Assembly (NCBI GenBank): GCA_965221985.1
Contig: OZ244928.1
Coordinates: 868,001 to 932,000, forward strand
Reading direction: 5' to 3'
Length of the DNA stretch: 64,000 nucleotides
From: J054 sp965221985
GTDB lineage: Bacteria; Pseudomonadota; Gammaproteobacteria; Steroidobacterales; GCA-2729495
Below are positions 18,471 to 28,323 of the stretch, one piece after another. The notes under the pieces were generated by a model. The model made no database searches. It had not been told where the DNA came from and worked only from the letters and a program-made list of their open reading frames with translations. Within the stretch, counting starts at the first letter, position 1, and every line of letters starts with the position of its first letter. A program made the translations under genes and the position numbers.

Positions 18471-20959
18471 AGGGTATTGCCTTTGGGCTAGGTGCGCTAT
18501 GGCGCGATTTTCGTGCTGGTGAACTAAACATTTTGTTGATTGCCGTGCTAGTGGCCGTCACGGCCATGACGGCCGTTGGCTTTTTCACCGATCGTGTCGG
18601 TCGGGCCATTCGCGCACAGGCCGGGGCAGTCTTGGCCGCCGACCTCGAGCTGCGCTCTAGTTCGCCCATTGATTCGGCTTACCAGGCCGCTGCCCGTGAT
18701 CGCGGCTTGACTGTGGGTGAAGCCATCGCGTTTCCCACCATGGTACTGGCAGGCGAAGCCAATACTTTGGCCATGGTGAGGGCGGTGGCCGAAGGTTATC
18801 CCCTGCGGGGCGAATTGCTGATCTCCGCGGAACTATTTGGCGAGACCGAGCAGGCCGCCGGAATTCCCAAATCGGGTACTGCATGGGCTGAGCCTGGCTT
18901 GTTGGGCCGTATGGATATTGAGGTTGGTACCGAACTCAGCATCGGTGAATCGACGGTTACCCTCACCCGAGTACTGGAATACGCACCTGGTCAGAACGTG
19001 GGTGGCATGGCCGCACTCGCCCCCGGACTATTGGTCAATTTGGCGGATCTGGAATCCTTCCGCGTACTCAAGCCCGGCAGCCGTGTGACTTACCGGCAGC
19101 TTTTCGCCGGCACCGAGGAGCAAGTGGCGGCCTTGCGGGAAGAACTGACACCCGTCCTCCCCAAGGGCGTGACCCTGCGGGGTCTTGAAGACGCTGGTGA
19201 GCAGATTAACGCGGCTATCGATCGCGCCCAGCGATTCCTCACCTTAGCATCCTTGGTTACCGTGATTTTGGCGGCGGTCGCTACGGCTATGGCTACCCGC
19301 CGCTACGTGCTTCGTCACTTGGACAATGTCGCCCTTATGAAGAGCATGGGTGCTACACAAGTTTTTATCCGCATAAGCATGCTCATGCAAATCTTGGTGA
19401 TAATTCTTGGTACGGCAATTTTTGGTTCCTTGTTTGGATATTTTGGTCAACGAGCACTGGTTAGCCTGGCCACCGGCATTATTAATATTGATCTGCCACC
19501 CGCTTCTGTGGCGGCGGGGGGCTTAGGTCTACTGACCGCCGCGACCATTACTTTGGGCTTCGCATTGCCACATTTGTGGCAATTGAACAGCACCTCACCC
19601 ATCCGGGTATTGCGGCATGACTTGCCGCCACCACGTCTGAGTGTGGGATTGACCTACGGTATTGCCATTGTGGCTCTGTTGTTAATGATTTTTGCCATTG
19701 TGCGCGATCTGACCCTGCTGGTATTCATTGCCGGCGGCTTGGCTGTTGTGGCGGCGTTAGCGGTTGCTGGTGGCTGGCTGCTCATTCGAGTGGTTTCACA
19801 GCTTCGTGGCGCGGCCGGCGTGGCGTGGCGCTACGGATTAGCCAACATATCGCGGCGCGGCGCTGAAAGCGTCGTGCAGATCGTTGCGTTCGCGCTGAGC
19901 TTAATGGTTTTGTTGCTACTGACTTTGGTGCGTACCGACATACTGGCGGAATGGCGCCGCTCCATTCCCGAGGATGCGCCCAACTATTTCCTCATCAATA
20001 TCGAGCCAGAACAATGGCCGGGCATTCGAGAATTTTTCGCTGCTGAGGCGGGTAGCAAGCTGGATGCGCTGCCATTTATTCGCGGTAGGCTGACCAGTGT
20101 GAATAATCAGTCGGTGGATGATTTCCAGTTCGCAAACCCCCAAGGCGCGCGTTTCGCCCGTCAAGAGTCCAACATGACTTGGGCGAAGGAATTTCCCCCA
20201 AGCAATCAGTTACGAGAAGGTCAGTGGTGGGATCCTGAGGGCACGGATGAAATCGAGATATCCCTGGAGCGCAGCTTGGCCGACAACCTGGGTGTGGGCA
20301 TTGGTGACAGTCTGGGTTTTAGCGTGGGTGGCGAAGAGTTTGCCGCGCCCATTACGAGTATTCGCTCCGTGGAGTGGGATTCCTTTGCGCCCAATTTCTA
20401 TGTGATGTTATCCCCGGGCTTGGCGGACCAATTACCGCAAACTTATATTGCGAGCGTTTATGTGCCGCGCGAGCAGCGTCGCTTGTTGAATCAGTTCATT
20501 CGGAATTTTCCAGGCGTGACGGTTCTAGACCTGGGAGTGATTTTGGGGCAGGTGCGAATGATCATCGACCGTGCCTCCATGTCCGTGCAGTATGTATTCT
20601 TGTTTACGGTATTGGCCGGAATTATGGTTCTCTTGGCCGCTGTGCAACTCACTCGAGACGAGCGCCGGTTCGAAAGTGCGATTTTGCATACCCTTGGGGC
20701 TGCCCGACGAAAGATCATGCAGGGTGTCGCCGTGGAGTTCATCGCTTTAGGTAGTCTTGCCGGCATCCTTGCTGCCCTCGGCGCGGCCGGGGTGAGTTGG
20801 GCATTGGCTACCCGGGTATTTCAGCTGGACTACCAAATCAACCCGTGGCTGTTGCTGGTCGGCTGGGCCGCCGGGGCGCTGATTGTCGGCGTTACTGGAG
20901 CCTTAGCAACCCGTAAGGCGGTCACCGCCCCACCGGTCGTCGTATTGCGTGAAACCTAG
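18467..20959 (+). CDS. ybbP: FtsX-family ABC permease, YbbP type
   Basis: 830 residues. An N-terminal membrane helix is followed by a large periplasmic domain, then three helices around residues 255-370, a linker with two helices, a second helix plus periplasmic domain (about 470-680), and three C-terminal helices with a typical FtsX end (TGALATRKAVTAPPVVVLRET). This duplicated FtsX plan is that of YbbP, partner of YbbA. It acts mechanically across the inner membrane rather than as a classical pore. Confidence 0.92.
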   Translation: MKGIAFGLGALWRDFRAGELNILLIAVLVAVTAMTAVGFFTDRVGRAIRAQAGAVLAADLELRSSSPIDSAYQAAARDRGLTVGEAIAFPTMVLAGEANTLAMVRAVAEGYPLRGELLISAELFGETEQAAGIPKSGTAWAEPGLLGRMDIEVGTELSIGESTVTLTRVLEYAPGQNVGGMAALAPGLLVNLADLESFRVLKPGSRVTYRQLFAGTEEQVAALREELTPVLPKGVTLRGLEDAGEQINAAIDRAQRFLTLASLVTVILAAVATAMATRRYVLRHLDNVALMKSMGATQVFIRISMLMQILVIILGTAIFGSLFGYFGQRALVSLATGIINIDLPPASVAAGGLGLLTAATITLGFALPHLWQLNSTSPIRVLRHDLPPPRLSVGLTYGIAIVALLLMIFAIVRDLTLLVFIAGGLAVVAALAVAGGWLLIRVVSQLRGAAGVAWRYGLANISRRGAESVVQIVAFALSLMVLLLLTLVRTDILAEWRRSIPEDAPNYFLINIEPEQWPGIREFFAAEAGSKLDALPFIRGRLTSVNNQSVDDFQFANPQGARFARQESNMTWAKEFPPSNQLREGQWWDPEGTDEIEISLERSLADNLGVGIGDSLGFSVGGEEFAAPITSIRSVEWDSFAPNFYVMLSPGLADQLPQTYIASVYVPREQRRLLNQFIRNFPGVTVLDLGVILGQVRMIIDRASMSVQYVFLFTVLAGIMVLLAAVQLTRDERRFESAILHTLGAARRKIMQGVAVEFIALGSLAGILAALGAAGVSWALATRVFQLDYQINPWLLLVGWAAGALIVGVTGALATRKAVTAPPVVVLRET

Positions 20960-20983
20960 GTAAATGACTTCAATTCATTCAAG

Positions 20984-21967
20984 TCAGGCAACACGATTGC
21001 GAAACTCACCGTTGATGAATGCGGCTACGTTCGTCGCGAGTTCATCGACGGCGCGTTGCCGGCTTTCTTGAGCTGCCCAGGCAACATGGGGTGTGACCAG
21101 CAGATTTTTTAGGCTTGAAGTTACCAAAGCGTGGTCCCGAGGCGGCGGTTCTTCACTGAGTACATCAATTCCCGCGCCGGCAATTTTGCCCGCGGAGAGC
21201 GCGGCAAGAAGCGCGTCGTTATCGATGAGCTTGCCGCGGGCGGTATTGATCAACACTGCATCTTCGCGCATTTTTTCCAAGCTGTTTAGATCAATCAATT
21301 TCGTGGTTTCCGCGGTCAATGGACAGTGCAGACTGATGAAGTGCGACTGGGCGAGTAAAGTCCCCCAGCCTACCCGCGGAATATCGTTCGCCGAAGTCGT
21401 TTCTTCGAATATGTCGTCTAAGACATACGGGCGGCGGGCAGCCACCACGCGCATTCCGAACGCGTGGCCAAGTTTGGCAACGGCATTGCCGAGTGTCCCA
21501 AGCCCAACGATGCCCAAGGTCTTACCCGCCAGTTCATGGCTTCTCTGATCGAGCAGGCAAAAATGTGCACTGCGCGTCCAGTCACCTGCGCCCAAGCTTT
21601 GACGATAGCTGCTCAGGCCCAGGGTCAGTTCAAGAATTAGCCCATAAACATGCTGTACTACAGAAGGCGTGCAATAGTCGCGAATATTGCAAACGACAAT
21701 CCCCTGTTCCGCGGCGGTCTGCAAATCTACATTGTCAGTCCCTGTCGCTGCCAAGCAGATCAGCTTTAAATGTTCAGCCTGCGCTAGTAGTTGTTGATGT
21801 AAGCTGACTTTGTTCACCAGCACAATTTGTGCCTTGGCGATTCTAGCTGCCACCTCATTTTCTGCGGTACTGGGATAAAGTTTCAGACCGGGAAGTAACT
21901 GCCTCAGTGGTTCCGGGTTGATGTCTTCGGGACCAAGGCTCCCATAGTCAAGAAATACTGCCTGCAT
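20984..21967 (-). CDS. D-isomer-specific 2-hydroxyacid dehydrogenase (HprA-like)
   Basis: NAD(P)-dependent reduction of a 2-keto acid such as hydroxypyruvate or glyoxylate. 327 residues. Rossmann motif GIVGLGTLGNAVAKLG; catalytic Arg in NTARGKLID, Glu in DVLSEEPP and His in VTPHVAW. The substrate stretch CLAATGTDNVDL fits the glycerate dehydrogenase group. It converges on ybbP with 24 bases between, containing a weak hairpin TGACTT/AAGTCA. ppc lies 24 bases upstream on the same strand. Confidence 0.88.
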   Translation of the reverse strand: MQAVFLDYGSLGPEDINPEPLRQLLPGLKLYPSTAENEVAARIAKAQIVLVNKVSLHQQLLAQAEHLKLICLAATGTDNVDLQTAAEQGIVVCNIRDYCTPSVVQHVYGLILELTLGLSSYRQSLGAGDWTRSAHFCLLDQRSHELAGKTLGIVGLGTLGNAVAKLGHAFGMRVVAARRPYVLDDIFEETTSANDIPRVGWGTLLAQSHFISLHCPLTAETTKLIDLNSLEKMREDAVLINTARGKLIDNDALLAALSAGKIAGAGIDVLSEEPPPRDHALVTSSLKNLLVTPHVAWAAQESRQRAVDELATNVAAFINGEFRNRVA

Positions 21968-21991
21968 CGATTTAGCAAAGCGGCTGGTAAC

Positions 21992-24766
21992 TCAGCCAGA
22001 GTCCTGAAGCCCGTGAGCGATACCATTCACGCTCGCTATTAGCGTATCCAGTATTTCATTTTCTTCCGCACCGTCGCTTCGCCAGTGTTGCAGCAACTCG
22101 ATCTGGAGCAGGCTCATGGGATCAACATAGGGATTGCGCAATCGAATGGCGCGCCGCAAGTTTGGTTGATTTTCTAGCAGTACATCCTGGTCTTTGATTT
22201 CCAGCAAACGTGCCACAGTCAAGTTGAATTCTGTACGAATTTTTGGAAAAAAGCGTTCGTGTAGCTGGGGAGAAATTTCCGAATAGCGGCGCGCAATGGC
22301 CAAATCTGATTTGGCCAATACCATTTCAAGATCCGCCAACAGCGCGCGAAAAAATGGCCATCTTTTCGCAGCACTTCGAAGCGCATCCAAACCAAATTCA
22401 TCAATGGCTTTGGTGAGTCCCGAACCACTGCCATACCAGCCGGGCAATAGGCAGCGGCATTGGGTCCAAGCAAAATCCCAGGGCACGGCGCGGCTGGGTT
22501 GTGGGTCAATGCGATCATCAGCGGGCTCGCCGGCGACTCGCTCTTGCATGATTTCGATCACGTCCACGGGGGTGGCGCTGCGAAAATAGTCATTGAAGTC
22601 TGCTTCTTGGTGCACCATGGCTTGATAACGCTGGCGGCTTGCCTCGACCATGCAGTCCATCATGCGGCGCCATTCATTGGTTTTTGCTTCCGGGGGTCCG
22701 GCCGTGGCGGTGGCCAGGGCCACCGAGCCCGCGGCTTGTTCCAAGGTGCGCAGAGCAACGCTGCGCAAGCCATATTTGGCGTTAATCAGTTCCCCTTGCT
22801 CCGTTGCACGCAGGCGGCCCCGCACAGAGCCCGGCGGTGAACCCAGCACCGCGGCGTGGGTCTTGCCGCCGCCGCGACTGGTCGTGCCGCCGCGCCCATG
22901 AAATAGGGTGAGACTGACGCCAGCGTTTTCGATTACCCGCACCAATTCAGATTGAGCCGTCTGCAATGTCCACCGCGAAGGTGCGAGACCACTGTGTCTA
23001 TTACTGTCCGAGTAACTCACCATTACGATTTGGCGGTCTTCTCTACCCTTGAGGTGTTCTCGGTAGATGGAGTTATCTAAGAGATCGGCAACTATCCGGG
23101 AACTCGCGGATAAGTCTTGAACCGTTTCGAAGTACGGCACGATGTCCAGCGGTACGCCACCACCCGGAACCCGCAGGTCACCCCAGCGAGCCAGCAACAT
23201 GACGGCCAGAACGTCGTCCACGCCGTGAGCCATGCTGATGACATAGGGTCCGATGGCATGCTTACCATATTTCCGCCGGCAAAAAGCGATGGCCTGAAAT
23301 ATCGATAAATCCCGGCGGGATACGTTGTCCAGGCCGCCGGCTGGGGATTCGTTGTTTTCTAGTGCCTGATGAATTCGTTGGGCGCGTTCCTCAGGGGTTT
23401 TTTCCATCCATTCCGCTTCGCCTAGGCAGCGGCCTACCACGCCCAGGTTCACCAAGGCGTGTTGACGAATGTCCAGAGTCAAGAAATGGAAGCCGAATGC
23501 CTCAACGCGGCGAATCAATCGGCGCACGGCAAATAATCCGGCGTGCATACCATTGTTTTCTCCCAAGCTCCGGGCGATCAGCCGTAGATCAGACAGGAAT
23601 TCCTCGGGAGACTCATAGGGGAAAACGTCATCGTCATAGGTTGACTGTAGACGTTGCATGATTAGCCGCAGAAATACGCGGTAGGGCATTTCTCTATGGC
23701 GCAGTGGCACCGCACTTAGCGCATGGGGAAAATGTCCGACATAGTCTTCAATTCGCGCGTCAATATCCGGATGCACGGCAATACGCCGAGTGCTCTGACT
23801 CAGCTTTCCTGACAGCGCTCGGCATTCCCCATAGTACTGATCAAGAATCAATGATCGCTGACGGGCTAAGGTTTGTCGGATAGTCCGTGCCGTGGTTTCC
23901 GGCCTGGCTGCCATATCGCCACCAATACCGGACGCAAATCTCAAGATATTTGGCAGCGGTAAATTTTGCGCAGAGTGGCCGTAGGCGGATACCAATGCAT
24001 CGCTTAGCGATTCATAAAATACGGGCAAGGCCAGATAGATAACATCTGTGAAAAAGAACAGCACATGTTCAAGTTCGTCGAAACTAGTTCGCGCGCCCGA
24101 GGGATGTTCTTCCGTTTGCCAGATGGTCGTAATACTGTCACGAATATTGGCTAGATTAGTTCGCCGCTCCAAAGGCGGCAAAGCCGGATTCTGAATCTCG
24201 ATTAAGCGGCGGACAATATTTTGTTGCTTGCGCAAAATGGTCCGTCGCGTGGGTTCCGAGGGATGGGCAGTGAACACGGGCTCAACCAGCATGTCGCGAA
24301 ACAACTGCAGTGTGTCCTCTAAAGAGAGGTCCGCGGCACGGAGCTTAGCCACGCAATCTTCCAATCCTCCGGGCTGGTGAATATCTGAATCGCGTAAGTA
24401 ATCCCGGCGGCGGCGAATACGATGGACCTGTTCTGCCGTATTTACCATTTGAAAGTATGTCGAGAACGCGCGAATAAAATCGCGGGACAGATCCATGGAT
24501 AAATTGCTGAGCAGGGAAACCAGCCGATCACTGGCCTCAGTGTCGCCTTCGCGGCGGGCTATCGCATCGCGGCGGGCGCGCTCGACAAGATTGTAGAGTT
24601 CATCGCCGCCTTGTTCGCGCAGCAATTCACCAACCATGCGGCCGAGATTGTGTACATCTTCACGAAGACCGGTCTCTTTTTCATTAAAACGGATGTCGCC
24701 CCGCTTCTCGGCTGGTCTTGAGGCCGGATGAAGACCGGTTTGGTCGTGAGGATGAGTGGCGGACAT
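21992..24766 (-). CDS. ppc: Phosphoenolpyruvate carboxylase
   Basis: Anaplerotic carboxylation of PEP to oxaloacetate, feeding citrate synthase. About 924 residues from ATG 24766 (an upstream in-frame start at 24814 adds 16 non-conserved residues). The catalytic His region is VFTAHPSEPTRR; the Arg/Gly loop is FHGRGGTTSRGGGK (FHGRGGTVGRGGGP in most family members); the C-terminal tetrad region LRNPYVDPMSLLQIE is present. The usual GYSDSxKDxG motif reads SYSDSNRHSG. Very long overlapping frames on the other strand are shadows. Confidence 0.95.
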   Translation of the reverse strand: MSATHPHDQTGLHPASRPAEKRGDIRFNEKETGLREDVHNLGRMVGELLREQGGDELYNLVERARRDAIARREGDTEASDRLVSLLSNLSMDLSRDFIRAFSTYFQMVNTAEQVHRIRRRRDYLRDSDIHQPGGLEDCVAKLRAADLSLEDTLQLFRDMLVEPVFTAHPSEPTRRTILRKQQNIVRRLIEIQNPALPPLERRTNLANIRDSITTIWQTEEHPSGARTSFDELEHVLFFFTDVIYLALPVFYESLSDALVSAYGHSAQNLPLPNILRFASGIGGDMAARPETTARTIRQTLARQRSLILDQYYGECRALSGKLSQSTRRIAVHPDIDARIEDYVGHFPHALSAVPLRHREMPYRVFLRLIMQRLQSTYDDDVFPYESPEEFLSDLRLIARSLGENNGMHAGLFAVRRLIRRVEAFGFHFLTLDIRQHALVNLGVVGRCLGEAEWMEKTPEERAQRIHQALENNESPAGGLDNVSRRDLSIFQAIAFCRRKYGKHAIGPYVISMAHGVDDVLAVMLLARWGDLRVPGGGVPLDIVPYFETVQDLSASSRIVADLLDNSIYREHLKGREDRQIVMVSYSDSNRHSGLAPSRWTLQTAQSELVRVIENAGVSLTLFHGRGGTTSRGGGKTHAAVLGSPPGSVRGRLRATEQGELINAKYGLRSVALRTLEQAAGSVALATATAGPPEAKTNEWRRMMDCMVEASRQRYQAMVHQEADFNDYFRSATPVDVIEIMQERVAGEPADDRIDPQPSRAVPWDFAWTQCRCLLPGWYGSGSGLTKAIDEFGLDALRSAAKRWPFFRALLADLEMVLAKSDLAIARRYSEISPQLHERFFPKIRTEFNLTVARLLEIKDQDVLLENQPNLRRAIRLRNPYVDPMSLLQIELLQHWRSDGAEENEILDTLIASVNGIAHGLQDSG

Positions 24767-24924
24767 ACGGGATGACCAAGTATTGGGGAGGCTTCTTTGC
24801 GCCCAGAACTGCATCTTAAGACCGTGTCTTCGCTGATGGAAGTGCCGCAGCTCAACTATTGAAACTCAAGGAAGGGCCGCGAAAAGCCGGCGGAGATGCC
24901 GGCGCCGATTTGGCAGATTAGGCC

Positions 24925-26196
24925 ATGGCCGCGCGGAGCATGGACGAGCAGCCGCCCGAATCGTTAGCGCGGCGGGCCGCTGAATTGGAAGCAGATCCTG
25001 CCTTATGGAGGCAGCGGTTCACACAGCTATTGTCCCATCCGGCCGTTAGAGTTCCCACTGCGGTGCATGGTCTCGCGCTGGTCTTGGATAAGGATGCAGC
25101 ACCCCTGGGATCGGCCGTGGCCCGCTTGGCACGCCAGATAGCGCCGCTGCTGCGCGCGGGCCGGCCGGTGAGCGTTGATCTCGATGCGGCATTGGCCGGT
25201 GCCGTGTGTGCCTATCGCCTGGCTGCGCAGCTTGAATATGGGTTGCCGGCGGCTCTACGTGGGCTAGGTGTCGCGCCGCTGCGCTTGTCCTTATCTTTCG
25301 CCATGCGCGCTAATCCGGACTTGTCAGCACTGCTGGCGCTGCGCCGGGTGGCAGCTTTGGGCCTGCCGCGTATTCAAATCAAGTTGCCGCCGCAAGGCCC
25401 GCGCGCTCATGAAAGCGCCATGATCTGGCGATTCGCGACTTCGCTTGCCCATAGAGAACCGGGCGTTGAACTAGTCTATGCTCGATCATCGCGCTCGGCC
25501 TGCGATCTATGTGCGATGGAGCGGCCGAGCGCGGTACTTCCCGAGGCACGCTTCGCGGTACCCAGTGGTAGCGCCTGGTTGTTGCTTCAATTACAGCTTG
25601 ATCGAGTGGGCTTGCGAACGGACCAAGGTAGACAATTGCATGGCTTGCTCCGCGATCTGCTGCGCTTTGCAGACAATTTGCTGGAAGTCATGGAATGGCA
25701 CAATGCAGGTACACGCTCTGATGCGATAGGCCAGCGCCGCTTGGGTATACAGCTCTTGGGCCTGTCATCGCTGATCGACAGTACGGGCCGTGATCCCGGG
25801 GCGCCAACCACCGCAGCTTGGTTGACCCGGCGGCTTCAATATCTGAGACATAGCCTACATCGCGAATCACGCCAATTGGCCCGTGAGCGGGGCGCCTTCC
25901 CAGCCCTGGATACGCGGCGCTTACAAGCTATCTTGCTGGAGCGATACGGAGCCGCCGCCGCGCGGCGGCTGATTGAAAGACGGGCAATCCGGCACCGTCA
26001 TTTGCTATTGGCATCCCCCTTCGCGCTATTGCCTACACACCGCGGGCGATATGCGAACCGGGAGTATTTGCAGCTGGTGCCCGCATTGCGCAGTGCCGAT
26101 AGTATTGCCACTTACGCTTGCCCGGCAGACCTCAGCCTGGCGGACTATCGTCAGGGCCTACGGCTGGCCTGGGCTCTAGCGGAGCACTACGACTGA
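24925..26196 (+). CDS. Uncharacterised protein resembling a degenerate ribonucleotide reductase large chain
   Basis: 423 residues, divergent from ppc. No annotation recognised at first sight, but pieces line up in order with the C-terminal half of RNR alpha chains. LLRFADNLLEV (about 246-255) resembles LRFLDNVID; QRRLGIQLLGLSSLI (270-284) resembles the NRRIGLGVMGLADLL motif; RQLARERGAFP (316-326) resembles ELAxERGxFP; and SIATYACPADLSLADY (393-408) resembles SKTINLPxxATxED. The redox cysteine motif CNLG seems replaced (AVPSGSAW, about 211-218), and the N-x-C-x-E centre is not intact (CDLCAMER at 193-200). So it is probably not an active reductase. This is an inference by eye. Confidence 0.5.
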   Translation: MAARSMDEQPPESLARRAAELEADPALWRQRFTQLLSHPAVRVPTAVHGLALVLDKDAAPLGSAVARLARQIAPLLRAGRPVSVDLDAALAGAVCAYRLAAQLEYGLPAALRGLGVAPLRLSLSFAMRANPDLSALLALRRVAALGLPRIQIKLPPQGPRAHESAMIWRFATSLAHREPGVELVYARSSRSACDLCAMERPSAVLPEARFAVPSGSAWLLLQLQLDRVGLRTDQGRQLHGLLRDLLRFADNLLEVMEWHNAGTRSDAIGQRRLGIQLLGLSSLIDSTGRDPGAPTTAAWLTRRLQYLRHSLHRESRQLARERGAFPALDTRRLQAILLERYGAAAARRLIERRAIRHRHLLLASPFALLPTHRGRYANREYLQLVPALRSADSIATYACPADLSLADYRQGLRLAWALAEHYD

Positions 26197-26271
26197 TTTG
26201 GCCCGCAAGGCAGCCCCCGGTATCCTAGTGAGGCTCGACATCGCGTCGCTTTGCCTACAAAGGACACACTT

Positions 26272-28092
26272 TTGCCGCAGCTCCCCGATCCTCACGCCCT
26301 GATTGTCATCTTTCTAACGGGCGTTACATTATTTCTGTTCACGAAAGACCGGATTCCATTGGAGACCACAGGTCTAGGCGTGATGCTGCTACTAGTCTTG
26401 TTGTTCTATTTTTTCCCGTACCAGGATGTTCAGCCCTCAGACTTCTTTATCAACTTCGGTAATGAAGCCTTGGTTACCGTTTGTGCTTTGCTGGTGGTTA
26501 GCCGTGGTTTGGAAACCACGGGGGCTTTACAACCCTTGGGTAATGTCATGGCCCGCTATTGGTCACATAGTCCGAAGCTGGCGCTATTTTTTACCCTCAT
26601 AATTGGCGCGGTACTCAGCGCATTCCTAAACAACACGCCCATTGTTGTGATGTTGTTGCCAGTTTTGGTTGCCTGTTCTATGCGCTCGCGTACACCACCG
26701 TCCGAAGTACTTATGCCCATGGGCCTGGCGACATTAATTGGTGGTATGGCGACTACTATTGGTACGTCGACGAATTTATTGGTCGTGGGAATTGCCGCGG
26801 ACATGGGTCAGCATCAATTCGAAATGTTTGATTTCGCATTGCCGGTGATGATCGCTGGCAGCTTTGGCTTAGTTTACCTGTGGTTGGTGGCTCCTAAGCT
26901 CGTACCTGACCGAAAGCCGCCCATGCTCGACACGTCACCGCGTATATTCAATGCAGTTCTAAACGTTAACGAAGACAGTTTCGCTAATGGCAAGACGCTA
27001 TCGGAAATCCTTGCGCGCACGGAAAATCGTATGCGTGTGGACCGCATCCAGCGAACCGATACGCTATTTGTTGCCAAGCTGCCGTCTGTCAGAGTACAAG
27101 CCGGGGACCGTCTATATGTGCGTGACACCTCGGAACGTTTGAAGGAGTTTGAGCAACTCCTGGGTGCGACCTTATACAGCGCTGACGATACTGAGCATCC
27201 CATTACCGAAAGCGAGCCCCTGGATAGTGAAGGCCAGCAGCTTGCTGAGTTAGTGGTAACTCGCGGATCACCCTTGCATCACAGCACGCTGAGTTCGGCA
27301 CAATTTGCCGCGCGGTTCCGGCTGGTGCCGATGGCTTTGCATCGGCCGCGCGCCGCGCGGGATTTAGGCGGAGACTTGAATGCGGTTCGCTTGCGTGCCG
27401 GCGACGTATTGTTGGTACAAGGGGCAGAGGACGCAATTGTGGAGTTACGGGAAAGTGGCTCCATGCTGGTTTTGGATGCCACCACCGATTTACCGCACAC
27501 CGCGCGCGCGCCCGTTGCTCTGGGCATCATGGGCGCCGTGGTAGGAATGGCGGCCATCGGCATCATGCCCATCTCGGTGGCGGCGCTATGCGGAATTGCT
27601 GCGATGCTGCTCACCGGCTGCATGCAGTGGAAAGACGCGGCTGAGTCGCTGAACATTCCGGTAATCATGATCATTGTCGCCAGCTTGTGTTTGGGCTTCG
27701 CCATGATGGAGACGGGTGGCGCGGACTTTATTGCTCAACTATTCGTAGCGGGCACAAGTTTTTTGCCCACGCCGGCTATTCTCAGCGGCTTGATTTTACT
27801 GATGACTGTACTCACCAATGTGGTCTCAAATAACGCGGCTGCGGTCATTGGTACACCAGTGGCCATTAGTATCGCGCAGCAGTTGCAGTTACCCGTCGAG
27901 CCTTTCATCCTTGCTGTGGTTTTCGGCGCGAATATGAGTTTTGCCACGCCCATTGGCTATCAAACCAATCTACTCATCATGAGCGCGGGCGGCTATAAGT
28001 TTGCCGACTTCATGCGCGTGGGAATACCGCTCACAGCGATTATGTGGCTGGTTTTCTCCTTGATCCTGCCGGTACTTTACGATCTCAGCTAA
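26272..28092 (+). CDS. SLC13-family transporter with two RCK_C (TrkA-C) domains
   Basis: Inner-membrane anion/sodium symporter (dicarboxylate, sulfate or similar). Start TTG 26272, preceded by AAAGGA; an upstream TTG at 26251 is also in frame. About 606 residues. Six or so N-terminal helices contain SAFLNNTPIVVMLLPV (the family SNT-type loop), then two cytoplasmic TrkA-C-like domains (about 220-300 and 310-400, each with a GDxLxVxG-like strand such as RLRAGDVLLVQG), then the second half with NVVSNNAAAVIGTPVA. This layout matches the YfbS/SLC13 group; the substrate cannot be told. Confidence 0.85.
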   Translation: MPQLPDPHALIVIFLTGVTLFLFTKDRIPLETTGLGVMLLLVLLFYFFPYQDVQPSDFFINFGNEALVTVCALLVVSRGLETTGALQPLGNVMARYWSHSPKLALFFTLIIGAVLSAFLNNTPIVVMLLPVLVACSMRSRTPPSEVLMPMGLATLIGGMATTIGTSTNLLVVGIAADMGQHQFEMFDFALPVMIAGSFGLVYLWLVAPKLVPDRKPPMLDTSPRIFNAVLNVNEDSFANGKTLSEILARTENRMRVDRIQRTDTLFVAKLPSVRVQAGDRLYVRDTSERLKEFEQLLGATLYSADDTEHPITESEPLDSEGQQLAELVVTRGSPLHHSTLSSAQFAARFRLVPMALHRPRAARDLGGDLNAVRLRAGDVLLVQGAEDAIVELRESGSMLVLDATTDLPHTARAPVALGIMGAVVGMAAIGIMPISVAALCGIAAMLLTGCMQWKDAAESLNIPVIMIIVASLCLGFAMMETGGADFIAQLFVAGTSFLPTPAILSGLILLMTVLTNVVSNNAAAVIGTPVAISIAQQLQLPVEPFILAVVFGANMSFATPIGYQTNLLIMSAGGYKFADFMRVGIPLTAIMWLVFSLILPVLYDLS

Positions 28093-28123
28093 TGGCTGTT
28101 GTGGCGAATTTGGGGATTCGCCC

Positions 28124-28153
28124 TTGACGGCGCGGGCCTTCGACGGCGATACT
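28124..28153 (+). promoter_or_regulatory. Predicted trp operon promoter
   Basis: TTGACG (28124-28129) and GATACT (28148-28153) are spaced by 18 bases and resemble a sigma-70 promoter. A start near 28160 would leave very little untranslated RNA before the leader peptide. Confidence 0.5.
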
Positions 28154-28161
28154 CCGGCGCC

Positions 28162-28227
28162 ATGCAGCGCATGATCGCAAATCGCAATGGCTGGTGGTGC
28201 CTTTCTAAAGGGAGGGTCGCCGACTAA
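28162..28227 (+). CDS. trpL: trp operon leader peptide
   Basis: Short frame of 21 codons from ATG 28162 (or 18 from ATG 28171) containing tandem Trp codons TGG TGG at 28192-28197, in the context NRNGWWC. It lies about 100 bases before trpE and directly before an attenuator. Stalling of the ribosome at the Trp codons when charged tRNA-Trp is scarce would leave bases 28210-28217 free. No strong ribosome site is visible; the transcript may be nearly leaderless here. Confidence 0.75.
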   Translation: MQRMIANRNGWWCLSKGRVAD

Positions 28228-28284
28228 CGCCTAAGGTTCGATCGGATTGGAGCCCATCCCCGGAAATCGGTGATGGGCTTTTTT
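28200..28284 (+). promoter_or_regulatory. trp transcription attenuator
   Basis: Three mutually exclusive pairings can be drawn. 1:2 is CCTTT (28200-28204) with AAAGG (28207-28211). 2:3 (antiterminator) is GGGAGGGT (28210-28217) with GCCCATCCC (28252-28260), with one bulged A. 3:4 (terminator) is AGCCCATC (28251-28258) with GATGGGCT (28272-28279) followed by six T. A ribosome finishing at the leader stop (28225-28227) would cover segment 2 and favour termination. Confidence 0.75.
28251..28284 (+). terminator. Rho-independent terminator in the trp leader
   Basis: Stem AGCCCATC/GATGGGCT, 13-base loop that can pair further inside (CCG/CGG), and a T6 run ending 39 bases before the trpE start. It serves as the 3:4 attenuator hairpin and may also stop read-through from the SLC13 gene. 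Confidence 0.88.
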
Positions 28285-28323
28285 ATTGTCCGTGCTAACG
28301 TCAGGGAAAGTCTGGAAAATAGA

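Noticed and set aside
20960..20996. Bidirectional terminator between ybbP and the dehydrogenase gene
   Set aside because: Only a 6-bp stem with a 10-base AT-rich loop and no T-run; too weak to call.
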